From NCBI GenBank assembly GCA_949825045.1, contig OX463806.1, positions 41,688,208-41,752,207 of the forward strand: a stretch of DNA of 64,000 bases. The letters run 5' to 3'. The first letter of the stretch is position 1. Each line of letters opens with the position of its first letter. The notes beneath the pieces were generated by a model. It was given only the letters and a program-made list of their open reading frames with translations. It was not told where the DNA came from and made no database searches. Both the position numbers and the translations under genes were made by a program. Below are positions 31,886-43,790 of the stretch, one piece after another. This DNA comes from Argyresthia goedartella (lineage: Eukaryota > Arthropoda > Insecta > Lepidoptera > Argyresthiidae).

Positions 31886-31899
31886 TTTGCTTTTGAAGA

Positions 31900-33385
31900 G
31901 TGAAAACGCTTTGTGCGTTAGCGCTGTTACCCCACAGTAGGATACCGTAACTAAGCCACGCATACGCGTAGGCATAGTAGGTAACTAGAGCTTTTTTTAG
32001 ATCCGTTGACTTTTTTACCTCCCGGAGAGCGTAGGTGAATCTGGATAGCTTGGAAAGTAAGATTTCGGTGTGTACTTTCCAATTTATATTCGTAGAATCT
32101 ATCTATATTCAAACCCAACAGGGAAAATTTGCTTACCATTTCCAATGTTATGTTGTTGTATGTGAAATTTATGTCTAATGGTTTTTTCTGGGGCTCACCC
32201 CAGAAAAACTGAAATAACATTAATTTAGTTTTATTGAAATTTATCTGTAGGTTATGATCGTCAAGCCATTTTATAGTACTGCTTAGGATAGTTTCTAGTT
32301 CATTATTTATTTCTAGGTTATTTGCGCAAGGTGTAAGGATATAAATATCATCGGCAAACAACACACATATGGATCGCTTATGATCCTGGGGAAGTCATTA
32401 ATGTAAATTAAAAACAACAAGCAACTAGCGACACCGCCCTGGGGAATTGAACCTTTGATGACTATAGTATCAGACTGGAGTTTCATAATTTCTTTGCTAT
32501 TCTGGTTCGAGTATTCTCCATGAGTTGTTTTCTATTGCTTAGGTAAGAGGAAAACCATTTATGAGTTATACCCCGTATTCCCATACTATGCAATTTATCT
32601 AACAATATATTGTGTCGGACTCTATCGTAGGCTTTCGACATATCAAGTAGAATACCAATAGCATATTTCTTATTATTTATTATAATTACAGCCGTTTGAG
32701 TATATTTGAAGACCGCTAAAGATGTAGATCGTCCTTTTCGGAACCCGTTCTGGCCTTCGTTAGAGTTTAAATTTCTCACAAAATTTATACACTCTAGTAC
32801 ACATCGCTTTCTCAAATATTTTTGAAGCCGTCGGTAGTAGAGCGATAGGACGATAATTTGTTGTTTTTAGTTCAGAGTTTTTATTATGTACTGGTTTTAT
32901 GAGAGAAATTTTAAGCAAGTCTGGAAAGGTACCTTCAGTGAAAGATTGGTTAATCATGAGGTAAAAAGGTCAACAAGTTGAAGTCAACTCTTCTGCACAT
33001 TTCTTAACCAATTTAGGAGGTAATCCATCTATGCCGTGACTATTTTTACATTTTAAGTTTTTAAGTATGTTATAGACTTCAAGTTTGGTTACTGGTAGAG
33101 AAACATGGTTTGTTCGGTTTGGTGGTTCGGGTAGCTCCTGCTAGCTCCCGGTGAAGGGCTCTCTCTTTCGTTGCCCACTGATGCAAAGAAGTCATTGAAT
33201 ATTTGTACTATCCTACGGGGGTCTGAAATTATTGTATTGTTTATTTGAAGATTGATGTTATTATTTTCTTTTTTAGGCCTTTTGTTGGTGCATTCGTTTG
33301 TTACATCCCATAGTTTAGTGTATAGTACATAGTTTTAATTATATTGTTTGATTGGGTAATTTTTCTTTTATAATGATTTTTTAGT
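31900..33385 (-). pseudogene. CR1-like ORF2 relic, RT part (duplication copy 1)
   Basis: Minus strand, reading from right to left. The pre-RT segment has DPRRIVQIFNDFFASVGN and NSHGIDGLPPKLVKKCAEEL. The fingers read NYRPIALLPTASKIFEKAM and GQNGFRKGRSTSLAVFKYTQ. The palm has DMSKAYDRVRHNIL, then IPQGGVASCLLFLIYINDFP and FADDIYIL (about 32350). The thumb reads RFTYALREVKKSTDLKKAL and SYGILLWGNSANAQ (about 31930-32050). Several frameshifts separate the blocks. The matching endonuclease end lies at 36200-36526, because a mariner and an RTE fragment have been inserted between. The left border of the 8-kb duplication (32068) cuts through the thumb. Confidence 0.75.
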
Positions 33386-33435
33386 GGAACAAGGAGTCCA
33401 ACGAAAATACATAAGACTACTAAAAACAATATATA

Positions 33436-34751
33436 CATAGTCAGGTCATAAGTTCTGTCACATGTGCAATATGAAATAATTTAGTCATGTTTATTATTTA
33501 TGTAAACATTTATATAGCAAAATGAACTTAATAAAACATAGATTTTTATGGTAATAAAGTTTATTCAAAATGATCCCCGCGATTTTGAATACAGGCCTTT
33601 ATTCTGCGCGGCCAGTCGTCTATCGCAGCACGAACGAGGTCCATGTCAATATCGGCGGCTGCCTTAATCAAGGATGCCTTGAGTGAATCCAAATCAGGAT
33701 GAGGCTTTGAGCAGGCCTTTTCCTCCAAGTGTTGCCATATCTTGTAATCTAACGGACTCAAATCTGGACTGGAGGAGGGACAGTCTTCGTGCCGGATGAA
33801 GTCGATTTCACGCGCCGCCAGCCAGTCTTGTGTGTCCAGTCTTTTCACTCTATGAGCTGGCGCAGAATCTTGTTGGAATACCCAGTGCCTGTTATTAAAC
33901 ATGGTATGAGAAACAGGTTCCACAAGGTTCTTGAGGACTGTATTTTGATACACAACTGCATTCGTTTTTACGCCTTTCTCACAAAAATGTACCTCAGTTA
34001 AGCCCCAATAAGAGACTCCCAACCAAACCATGAGCGAGGATGGAAAATGACCTCGTTGGACACGCGGAATACGGTTGCTCGCTTCTTCACTGCTGTGTGC
34101 GTACACCTTATCATTTTGTTTGTTGTAGCTCTCTTCCATGGTGAAAATTTTTTCATCCGAAAGAAGAACTTCCCGATGCTTTTTTCCCGCGTACCGCTTC
34201 AACAAAGCGCGGCATCTCTTCAGTCTCAGGTCCATTAAACGAGCGTCCAAACGATGTCCTGTTTTTCTTCGATATGCCCTAAGCCCTAAGTCTTTATTTA
34301 ACACCCTTTTCACCGTGGTCCTGCTTAACCTGCATCTGAAGGGCCAACAGTTTCTGCTTACGTATGGGATTTCTTTGAATTCGCGCCTTCACAGCTTTAA
34401 TCACTGCTGGAGTCCTAACAGAGCGAGGGCGACCACTTCTTGACCTGTCATCTACACTAGAGTCTTCATTGTATCGTTTTATGGTACGATAAACGAATCT
34501 TTTGGTTATATTAAAAATTTTCAGTAAGTCGAAAATCTGAATTGGCGCGTAACCGCAACGATGCAACGCAATAACTGCGACACGGTCTTCTTTAAGTGTC
34601 CACTCCATATTTAAAAATGAGGAAAATTCTAAAAAGTACACATTTTTATTTTCATGAAAAATTCTAAATTCGAATTCAATAAACTTTTTTGTGGCCAGCG
34701 TTCTAAATTCAAAAGTTTTTATTGTGTGACAGAACTTATGACCTGACTGTG
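33436..34751 (-). mobile_element. DD39D mariner-like transposon (copy 1), TA-flanked
   Basis: A 1316-bp element with 27-bp terminal inverted repeats (one mismatch; core agtcaggtcataagttctg) flanked by TA at 33434-33435 and 34752-34753. It is inserted in the CR1-like element. The length and structure are those of a complete mariner-type element; the transposase has one frameshift. Confidence 0.9.
33561..34641 (-). pseudogene. DD39D mariner-like transposase, one frameshift (copy 1)
   Basis: 34641-34294 encodes the paired HTH region (MEWTLKEDRVAVIALHRCGY, ITKRFVYRTIKRYNEDSSVD, RSGRPRSVRTPAVIKAVKAR). 34313-33561 encodes the catalytic part: first Asp in LLSDEKIFTME, second in VFQQDSAPAHR, third in SSPDLSPLDYKIWQ. 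I count 39 residues between the second and third, so DD39D. A one-base frameshift at about 34300-34320 (where RLSRTTVKRVL should be continuous) separates the halves. The lesion is identical in copy 2 and so predates the duplication. Confidence 0.85.
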
Positions 34752-34753
34752 TA

Positions 34754-35710
34754 GAAGCACATCAGCAAAAATTTAACTAGACTCAACTGGTAAGCCATTC
34801 GAAATAAAACGGGGTGTAAAGCAAGGTGACCCGATTTCACCAAAACTGTTTACTGCTCTACTGGAAAGCATCTTTAGAAAGCTAGACTGGCATGAATTCG
34901 GCATAAATATCAACGGTGAAAAGCTCACTCATTTAAGATTCGCAGACGATATCGTAATCCTGACCGAAAAACACGAATCTCTACAAATCATGTTGACCTC
35001 ACTCGATCTAGAAAGCCGCAATATTGGACTCTACATGAACCCTTCTAAAACAAAGGCGATGACAAATGGAGAAAAGAGACACATCCGACTAGGAAATGGG
35101 AACATAGAATACGTCAGTGACTACATATACCTCGGCCAACTAATATTCTTCGAAGATGCAATTTGCAAAGAAGTAGACAGAAGAATAGCACTGGCCTGGA
35201 AGAAATACTGGTCCCATAAAGACGTCTTCAAAAGCAGCATACCAGTACATCTGAAAAAGAAGATCATGGACAACACAGTACCACCAGGTCTGCTATACGG
35301 TTGCCAAAGCTGGCCCCTGACTAAGGATGTCGTAAGGAAGTTGCAGGTTTTTCAACGCTCCACCGAGAGATCAATGCTAGGCATAAAACTAAAAGATAGA
35401 GTGAGATGCTCTGAGATACGAGGAAAAACAAAGGTGACAGATGGTGTACAAATGGCGCGCAGGCTCAAATGGAAGTGGGCTGGCCACATAGCCAGAACAA
35501 CAGACGGACGCTGGAGCGAGCGTGTCCTCCACTGGCACCCAAGAGACGGGCAGAGGGCAAGACGCAGAGGGCAAGAGGCAGACCCCGGCGACGCTGGTGC
35601 GACGACATAGTGCAGGTGGCAGGTCACACTTGGACGAGGAAAGCCAAAAATAGACTGATATGGCAAAGTATGGAGGAGGCCTATACCCAAATATGGGTGC
35701 CCAATTAAAC
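34754..35710 (+). pseudogene. RTE-type reverse-transcriptase fragment (copy 1)
   Basis: A 5'-truncated RTE/BovB-type ORF2 end. It reads FEIKRGVKQGDPISPKLFTA, LTHLRFADDIVILTEKH, GLYMNPSKTKAMTNG, YIYLGQLI, LLYGCQSWPLTKD, RLKWKWAGHIART and, in shifted frame, RGRPRRRWCDDIVQVAGHTW. A 14-base duplication near 35550 (agagggcaaga repeated) causes the frameshift. It begins right at the mariner's right end and ends in AT-rich 3' sequence. In copy 2, Asp becomes Tyr in WCDD (35604/43684). Confidence 0.8.
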
Positions 35711-36199
35711 TAGGATAAGATTTATTAATTAAATATAAATAATATTGAATTAAATGTACTGAATAATTATTTCTTTCATTAATAATAAATAAAATATATA
35801 AAATGAAATTTATTAATAAATATATGTTAACAAAATTATTACTTTAAGCATGAAATATTTAAGAAAGAATGAGAATGTAATAATTATGTTGTAAATTTAT
35901 GTGTTTGTGTGTGTAGTAATTGGGAATAAGTGGCATTTTATTTTATTTATTTTATTTAATGATTTTTTTAGAGATGGTAATTGTTTTTTTAGGGATTTCT
36001 CGTATTTTTTATAGTAATCGGTAAGTATTTTATTGTATTTTGATTTAATTCTAAGGATTTTTAATAATCTTTTTGTTTCGCATGACTTTTTTATTCCAAC
36101 AGTAAGCCAATGTTTTTTATTATTACTTCGTATCTTTATTTCACGTTTAGGTATGCAGTTATTTAATATTTTATTAATTAGGTTATTTAATATATTATA

Positions 36200-36526
36200 T
36201 TAATTATTTACATCAGTCTTTATATTTAGAACATTGTACCAGTTAATATTTTTAAGCGTGTTTTTAAATACTATTATATTTTTACTATTGAATAATCGCA
36301 TTGTTTTGGTCCACGTTATTTGCTGTGTCAGTTTTGGAAGCTTTAAATGTAATATGGTTCCAGAGTGATTAGAAAAACCCAATTGTTCGATAGAAGTGTA
36401 GAACAAGTTTTTATTTAGATTTGTGAATATTAGGTCTATACATGTTGATGAGCTAGCTGTGTGGTGTGTTGCCTGTTTTATGTGTTGGGTTAGTTTAAAT
36501 TCTAGCATGGATTCTAGAAATTTCAA
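36200..36526 (-). pseudogene. CR1-like endonuclease end (copy 1)
   Basis: Minus strand: KFLESMLEFKLTQHIKQATH and TCIDLIFTNLNKNLF match the end of the APE endonuclease of CR1-type elements. It lines up with the RT part at 31900-33385. The stretch 35930-36190 reads as the basic linker between the two. The 5' end of the element seems truncated near 36560. Confidence 0.7.
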
Positions 36527-36967
36527 ATTCTTAGGATAATTCTTTAGTATATCCGTATTAAAATAGGTTTGTACCTCATAATGGAGTACATTGGCACAAG
36601 AGGGTACAAGGGGATCAATGTACTTTTATTACAGTTAATAGAGCACCGCTATAGCGACGCTATCAACTGCACAGTAAAGATGGTGGAACTGAACTTCTTT
36701 AGACAATATACATACGTGCTAATCTCATTTGAGGTAAATGTTGCCAGTGTATTTGAATGAGTACGTGACTTAATTTTGAATCTAACTTCAGGTGAATTAA
36801 ACTTCTTGCCTCCAACTATGCCAGCGCCACCAAGCGGGAGCAAACGCGGACATAGCTGCCAATGTTGTCGCGCCATTCAGGTTTTTTTTTCGGTCATCTC
36901 AGGTAATCCCGTTGTGCATAGTCATTCTTTAACTGTTTGCTTTAATGTAATAGTTAGGCACACTTAC
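36527..36967. other. Intron DNA between CR1-like end and exon 3 (copy 1)
   Basis: Holds a block with gccagcgccaccaagcggga that may be a dispersed repeat. No gene recognised. Includes the T9 run that differs from copy 2. Confidence 0.4.
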
Positions 36968-37063
36968 CAAACCTATTTTGGTTTTGTTGATGGAGCCAAG
37001 GTCCACCAGCATGTATTCCTTATTGTTCAGTACATTGATGACTGCATGCTGTCTTGACATTGA
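36968..37063 (-). CDS. MDC1: MDC1-like gene, exon 3, duplication copy 1 (FHA middle)
   Basis: An exon of 96 bp, phase 0, between atatttcag and GTAAGT. It encodes SMSRQHAVINVLNNKEYMLV DLGSINKT and ends IGL. The S-x-x-H (SRQH) and the Asn of GSINKT are the phosphothreonine-contacting positions of FHA domains. It joins exon 2 (MK/SM) and exon 4 (GL/KT) in phase. An identical exon lies at 45047-45142. Confidence 0.75.
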
Positions 37064-37279
37064 CTGAAATATGATCAGATAAAATTAGCAGATGGTTTAA
37101 CAAAATCCATTCAAATACCCTTATTTCTACCAAAAACTCCTGCAGCCGCACAATGAATGTGTGAATGGAGTGCCAATTTCTAAGTTTAGTTTTTCTCTAA
37201 TGTGAAATTATGAGTAGGAAACAGAAAAATTACTACTAAGCTTTCTATCAGTTGTATCAAGAGGTTAAACCCAAATTAC

Positions 37280-37381
37280 CTTCATGTCTAATACTATACT
37301 GCATTTCTGCGGGTCTCTGCCTATTTTGTTGGGTCCAAGGTTCACAGGATATGTGGTTCCGCATATTCCGAGAAAGCCAAT
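37280..37381 (-). CDS. MDC1: MDC1-like gene, exon 2, duplication copy 1 (FHA start)
   Basis: An exon of 102 bp, phase 0, between atgttttcag and GTAATT. It encodes IGFLGICGTTYPVNLGPNKI GRDPQKCSIVLDMK. The IGRDP motif holds the conserved FHA arginine (residue 49 if exon 1 is used). The human MDC1 FHA domain has a corresponding VGR motif after a similar hydrophobic strand. An identical exon lies at 45359-45460. Confidence 0.75.
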
Positions 37382-37701
37382 CTGAAAACATTTGAATCAC
37401 ATATAGTTATGTTTCACAGTCGCCACAAAATAAATTACGAACATATTTACAAGCAGGTTGCAGATGGTCTGTTTTTGGTAAATCTGTCTGTTCGGCAGAT
37501 TTGTCGGTATGGTCTCGCTCGAGGGTGCTAGTAGTGATGATTCTCACTCAAAGCGTTTAATGCGTCATTGTGGTGGTGGTTACAATATAGGGTACCAACA
37601 ACAATAAACACTGTTAGGGCACTGCAAAACTTAAAAACTAAATTAAATCTTACATATAATTTGAATCTTATAACGGTGAGATCTGATAATTATTATATTT
37701 A

Positions 37702-38910
37702 TACAGGGTTACAGGTTAAGTCGACCTAGATCCGTTAAGGACGTGTAGTACCCATCTTTTCTGACTGATTTCGCTATAAAACACCCTACCCCAAACCTAA
37801 CCATTTTCGAGATAATCGACTTTTATTTTTTTAGAAAAATTGCCGATTTTTTTGCCATTAAATATGATATTTTGAAATTGGTGCGCCTTATTATTATTAT
37901 TATTTATTTTTTATATGCAGTTTAATATGCTCTATGAACTTTCTAACCAAAATCCTACGTAAGTAAACTTAGTTAAATACGCTGTTCTGGGCGATTGAAA
38001 GTTCAAAAAGTTAATAAAAAAATTGTCAATTTACCTTTCTTTAAGGAATACCTAAAAAAAAATGTATAGCAGACGTTTGGCAGATTTGCCTAAAAATATC
38101 TACGTTTCATCAGCTATCCAACAAGGTGTAACACTCTAGGGTCTTATTTATCTCGTAGGAAAAAACTTAGTTTCTTAGGCGATAGTGGACGTAAACATAA
38201 TTACGCTTATTGAGCCTAATTTATTCTTTGACCCTAGAAAGTAACGCAAAACAATAGGTAAGTTTGTACAAAATAACATTTATTAAATTCCTAGATTAAA
38301 GTTCTTGTTCAACATGTCCTCCTCTCTTTTGTACACATCTTCGCATTCTTCTGCGAAGCCCAATTTTTACTACACCAGTAGTCAAAGTTCTTCTAATTTC
38401 GTTTGCCGCGTTGATTATGCTGGCTTTCAATTCTTCGACAGACGTAATTGAATTGGGCTCGCTGTAGACGAGACCCTTCATGTGCCCCCACACATAAAAA
38501 TCCATGGGGGTTAAGTCCGGACTTCTGGCTGGCCAGGGTAAAGGCCCACCTCGTCCTATCCATTTATGGGGATAATTTGTGTCCAGCCATTTTCTGACAC
38601 TTCTTCGGAAATGTGCAGGGCAACCATCATGCTGGAACCACATGTCCCTGATTAGGTTCAGTGGCAAATCATTTATCAAATCGTTCCTCTCAGGAAGTTT
38701 TCATAGTTCTCCCCATTCAAATTATCGGGTAGAAAGTAAGGTCCAATCAAATAATTGGAAATAATGCCCATCCACACGTTTACGCTAAAACTTCGTTTAC
38801 CCTCTTCTTTTTCGGATTTCTTAGTTCTTTTGGGGCCCAGTAATGAGCGTTGTGGTAATTGGTAATCCCATCTTTATCGAATTTGGACTTATCTGTCCAC
38901 AAGATATTTA
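37702..38910 (-). pseudogene. DD41D mariner-like transposon relic (copy 1)
   Basis: Transposase pieces on the minus strand: WTDKSKFDKDG (first Asp, about 38890), then SVNVWMGIISNYLIGPYFLP, LNGENYENFLRGTI, a stop, and 38679-38296 with WFQHDGCPAHFRRSV (second Asp) and WPARSPDLTPMDFYVWG (third). I count 41 residues between the last two, the DD41D pattern. The N-terminal HTH half is missing. About 580 bp further left, tacagggttacagg at about 37702 resembles a transposon terminus, but no partner repeat was found. Confidence 0.7.
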
Positions 38911-38929
38911 TTATTATATATGTCTGAGG

Positions 38930-39556
38930 ATGTTATATTGTTTGAAGTACGGTTTACAACTGTCTATAGGTCGAATGTTGGCTAAAATCCTGATATTTTT
39001 TTCTCTGTAGTATAAATAGTTGTGGCGCGTCACCCCCTACAGTATGACGCCGTAGTTGAGCCAGGAGTGTGCATATGCGTAGTAGTATGTTGAAAGAGCA
39101 GTTTCGATGTTTGTGGACTTCTTTCAGGGCGTATGAGAAATTAAGATAGTTTTACTTAAATTTTTAGGACATGGGACTTCCAATTTAAGTGAGAATCTAA
39201 ACCAATACCTAGCAGTGTAATTTATTTTATTACTTCTATCTTAATGTTTTTGTAGCTAAAGTTGATGTGTAAGGGGGTTTTTTGGTGTGGGTAAAAGATA
39301 ATAATAGTTTAGTTTTATGGGGATTTGTTTCAAGGTTGTGGTCAGTCGTCCAGTCACTTATTTTGTTAAGGCATGTCTTGAGTTTTTCATTTAGGCGTTC
39401 ATTGTTTTTGTGTGAGGAAACCAGAGAAATGTCGTCAGCAAATAGGATACAAGGGTCATCGAGTATTTTTGGTAGATCATTAATATAAATAAGAAAAAGA
39501 TGACCTCCGATTACATTACCTTGAGGAATAGAGGCGTGAGTTGTATTGCTATTGGA
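38930..39556 (-). pseudogene. Second CR1/Jockey-like RT relic (copy 1)
   Basis: Minus strand, from about 39550: IPQGNVIGGHLFLIYINDLP, CILFADDISLVSS, LNKISDWTTDHNLETNPHKT, then in broken frames FSYALKEVHKHRN and the thumb. It differs in sequence from the RT at 31900-33385 and is a separate insertion. Confidence 0.7.
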
Positions 39557-40147
39557 TCGGTATCGGTTCTCTAGGCAAGCCCATTTCCTTCACGCGGTTA
39601 CTGCTTGTTATTGGTCTACCCTATCCAACCAGTGTGTCTGCGGTGGCCGTAGCTTCTGGGGAGAATGCTAGAGTTCTGTCTTATCCTAAGTGCCCTTTGA
39701 GGTGGCACGAGGGGTCTTTCAACCTCGACACAAACAAACTGGATGCTGCTGTCACTCTCACACACTTGTATCCCTGTTTTTATCCCTTCCTTGCTTATAC
39801 CGTGGAGGATAGCCAGGGAGTATCGTTGTCTCCACTCTCCCGGGGCTACGGTTGGAGCGATCGTGCCTATGGCCCCACAGCGGAAGCTGCCGGCAGCGGG
39901 GGAAAGTGGTAGATGGACTGATTGTCGGCGGTTGCAAGGCTCAGTGGAAGAGTTGCATTCGCCGGCTGTGATCTATCATCATCTACCATGATCGCTGTTT
40001 CGAACCTGGGCGTGGCTGGAATGGTGACCCCCATGTGCGCTTAAATCAAGCTAGGATATGGCAAGGGAACACTGCAGGACTCCTTCTGAGCATTTCTTCC
40101 CTTTAAAATTTTCCAAGATGAATTTGCCCTTTCAGAAAAATGGAAAA
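39557..40147 (+). other. 5' leader of a non-LTR element, cut by the duplication junction (copy 1)
   Basis: This GC-richer segment is identical to 47636-48226, where it continues into the ORF1-like region of a non-LTR element. Here it ends at the junction, so copy 1 carries only the 5' leader and the first residues (MNLPFQKNGK). Two long frames in it are not recognisable proteins. Confidence 0.6.
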
Positions 40148-41465
40148 GTGTGTACTTTCCAATTTATATTCGTAGAATCTATCTATATTCAAACCCAACA
40201 GGGAAAATTTGCTTACCATTTCCAATGTTATGTTGTTGTATGTGAAATTTATGTCTAATGGTTTTTTCTGGGGCTCACCCCAGAAAAACTGAAATAACAT
40301 TAATTTAGTTTTATTGAAATTTATCTGTAGGTTATGATCGTCAAGCCATTTTATAGTACTGCTTAGGATAGTTTCTAGTTCATTATTTATTTCTAGGTTA
40401 TTTGCGCAAGGTGTAAGGATATAAATATCATCGGCAAACAACACACATATGGATCGCTTATGATCCTGGGGAAGTCATTAATGTAAATTAAAAACAACAA
40501 GCAACTAGCGACACCGCCCTGGGGAATTGAACCTTTGATGACTATAGTATCAGACTGGAGTTTCATAATTTCTTTGCTATTCTGGTTCGAGTATTCTCCA
40601 TGAGTTGTTTTCTATTGCTTAGGTAAGAGGAAAACCATTTATGAGTTATACCCCGTATTCCCATACTATGCAATTTATCTAACAATATATTGTGTCGGAC
40701 TCTATCGTAGGCTTTCGACATATCAAGTAGAATACCAATAGCATATTTCTTATTATTTATTATAATTACAGCCGTTTGAGTATATTTGAAGACCGCTAAA
40801 GATGTAGATCGTCCTTTTCGGAACCCGTTCTGGCCTTCGTTAGAGTTTAAATTTCTCACAAAATTTATACACTCTAGTACACATCGCTTTCTCAAATATT
40901 TTTGAAGCCGTCGGTAGTAGAGCGATAGGACGATAATTTGTTGTTTTTAGTTCAGAGTTTTTATTATGTACTGGTTTTATGAGAGAAATTTTAAGCAAGT
41001 CTGGAAAGGTACCTTCAGTGAAAGATTGGTTAATCATGAGGTAAAAAGGTCAACAAGTTGAAGTCAACTCTTCTGCACATTTCTTAACCAATTTAGGAGG
41101 TAATCCATCTATGCCGTGACTATTTTTACATTTTAAGTTTTTAAGTATGTTATAGACTTCAAGTTTGGTTACTGGTAGAGAAACATGGTTTGTTCGGTTT
41201 GGTGGTTCGGGTAGCTCCTGCTAGCTCCCGGTGAAGGGCTCTCTCTTTCGTTGCCCACTGATGCAAAGAAGTCATTGAATATTTGTACTATCCTACGGGG
41301 GTCTGAAATTATTGTATTGTTTATTTGAAGATTGATGTTATTATTTTCTTTTTTAGGCCTTTTGTTGGTGCATTCGTTTGTTACATCCCATAGTTTAGTG
41401 TATAGTACATAGTTTTAATTATATTGTTTGATTGGGTAATTTTTCTTTTATAATGATTTTTTAGT
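40148..41465 (-). pseudogene. CR1-like ORF2 relic, RT part (duplication copy 2)
   Basis: Same blocks as in copy 1 (NYRPIALLPTASKIFEKAM, GFRKGRSTSLAVF, DMSKAYDRVRHN, FADDIYIL), but the thumb is missing: at 40148 the frame passes into sequence of the neighbouring non-LTR leader. Confidence 0.75.
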
Positions 41466-41515
41466 GGAACAAGGAGTCCAACGAAAATACATAAGACTAC
41501 TAAAAACAATATATA

Positions 41516-42831
41516 CATAGTCAGGTCATAAGTTCTGTCACATGTGCAATATGAAATAATTTAGTCATGTTTATTATTTATGTAAACATTTATATAGCAA
41601 AATGAACTTAATAAAACATAGATTTTTATGGTAATAAAGTTTATTCAAAATGATCCCCGCGATTTTGAATACAGGCCTTTATTCTGCGCGGCCAGTCGTC
41701 TATCGCAGCACGAACGAGGTCCATGTCAATATCGGCGGCTGCCTTAATCAAGGATGCCTTGAGTGAATCCAAATCAGGATGAGGCTTTGAGCAGGCCTTT
41801 TCCTCCAAGTGTTGCCATATCTTGTAATCTAACGGACTCAAATCTGGACTGGAGGAGGGACAGTCTTCGTGCCGGATGAAGTCGATTTCACGCGCCGCCA
41901 GCCAGTCTTGTGTGTCCAGTCTTTTCACTCTATGAGCTGGCGCAGAATCTTGTTGGAATACCCAGTGCCTGTTATTAAACATGGTATGAGAAACAGGTTC
42001 CACAAGGTTCTTGAGGACTGTATTTTGATACACAACTGCATTCGTTTTTACGCCTTTCTCACAAAAATGTACCTCAGTTAAGCCCCAATAAGAGACTCCC
42101 AACCAAACCATGAGCGAGGATGGAAAATGACCTCGTTGGACACGCGGAATACGGTTGCTCGCTTCTTCACTGCTGTGTGCGTACACCTTATCATTTTGTT
42201 TGTTGTAGCTCTCTTCCATGGTGAAAATTTTTTCATCCGAAAGAAGAACTTCCCGATGCTTTTTTCCCGCGTACCGCTTCAACAAAGCGCGGCATCTCTT
42301 CAGTCTCAGGTCCATTAAACGAGCGTCCAAACGATGTCCTGTTTTTCTTCGATATGCCCTAAGCCCTAAGTCTTTATTTAACACCCTTTTCACCGTGGTC
42401 CTGCTTAACCTGCATCTGAAGGGCCAACAGTTTCTGCTTACGTATGGGATTTCTTTGAATTCGCGCCTTCACAGCTTTAATCACTGCTGGAGTCCTAACA
42501 GAGCGAGGGCGACCACTTCTTGACCTGTCATCTACACTAGAGTCTTCATTGTATCGTTTTATGGTACGATAAACGAATCTTTTGGTTATATTAAAAATTT
42601 TCAGTAAGTCGAAAATCTGAATTGGCGCGTAACCGCAACGATGCAACGCAATAACTGCGACACGGTCTTCTTTAAGTGTCCACTCCATATTTAAAAATGA
42701 GGAAAATTCTAAAAAGTACACATTTTTATTTTCATGAAAAATTCTAAATTCGAATTCAATAAACTTTTTTGTGGCCAGCGTTCTAAATTCAAAAGTTTTT
42801 ATTGTGTGACAGAACTTATGACCTGACTGTG
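41516..42831 (-). mobile_element. DD39D mariner-like transposon (copy 2)
   Basis: Identical to 33436-34751, including the inverted repeats, TA flanks and the single transposase frameshift (gene 42721-41641). Confidence 0.9.
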
Positions 42832-42833
42832 TA

Positions 42834-43790
42834 GAAGCACATCAGCAAAAATTTAACTAGACTCAACTGGTAAGCCATTCGAAATAAAACGGGGTGTAAA
42901 GCAAGGTGACCCGATTTCACCAAAACTGTTTACTGCTCTACTGGAAAGCATCTTTAGAAAGCTAGACTGGCATGAATTCGGCATAAATATCAACGGTGAA
43001 AAGCTCACTCATTTAAGATTCGCAGACGATATCGTAATCCTGACCGAAAAACACGAATCTCTACAAATCATGTTGACCTCACTCGATCTAGAAAGCCGCA
43101 ATATTGGACTCTACATGAACCCTTCTAAAACAAAGGCGATGACAAATGGAGAAAAGAGACACATCCGACTAGGAAATGGGAACATAGAATACGTCAGTGA
43201 CTACATATACCTCGGCCAACTAATATTCTTCGAAGATGCAATTTGCAAAGAAGTAGACAGAAGAATAGCACTGGCCTGGAAGAAATACTGGTCCCATAAA
43301 GACGTCTTCAAAAGCAGCATACCAGTACATCTGAAAAAGAAGATCATGGACAACACAGTACCACCAGGTCTGCTATACGGTTGCCAAAGCTGGCCCCTGA
43401 CTAAGGATGTCGTAAGGAAGTTGCAGGTTTTTCAACGCTCCACCGAGAGATCAATGCTAGGCATAAAACTAAAAGATAGAGTGAGATGCTCTGAGATACG
43501 AGGAAAAACAAAGGTGACAGATGGTGTACAAATGGCGCGCAGGCTCAAATGGAAGTGGGCTGGCCACATAGCCAGAACAACAGACGGACGCTGGAGCGAG
43601 CGTGTCCTCCACTGGCACCCAAGAGACGGGCAGAGGGCAAGACGCAGAGGGCAAGAGGCAGACCCCGGCGACGCTGGTGCGACTACATAGTGCAGGTGGC
43701 AGGTCACACTTGGACGAGGAAAGCCAAAAATAGACTGATATGGCAAAGTATGGAGGAGGCCTATACCCAAATATGGGTGCCCAATTAAAC
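42834..43790 (+). pseudogene. RTE-type reverse-transcriptase fragment (copy 2)
   Basis: Same as 34754-35710 with FADDIVIL and the frameshift. The base at 43684 is T instead of G, changing Asp to Tyr in the shifted frame. Confidence 0.8.

Larger units (their letters stand above)
32068..40147. repeat. 8.08-kb tandem duplication, copy 1
   Basis: The whole block recurs at 40148-48226 in direct orientation with an offset of 8080 bp (8079 after a T9/T8 run near 36882). I see only six single-base differences (at 35604, 35871, 36798, 36864, 37926 and 39097) plus the one-base indel, or about 99.9% identity. Copy 1 joins the left flank inside the CR1-like RT. Its right end joins copy 2 directly at aatggaaaag/tgtgtacttt. 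Confidence 0.95.

Noticed and set aside
33789..34443. Plus-strand frames opposite the mariner transposase (also at 41869-42523)
   Set aside because: Antisense shadows of the transposase; no recognisable protein.
35352..35690. Pro/Ser-rich minus-strand frame opposite the RTE fragment
   Set aside because: Antisense shadow of the RT C-terminal region.
39541..39991. Two plus-strand frames (123 and 82 codons) at the end of duplication copy 1
   Set aside because: They lie in the leader of a non-LTR element and show no known motif; identical frames in copy 2 reflect the duplication only.
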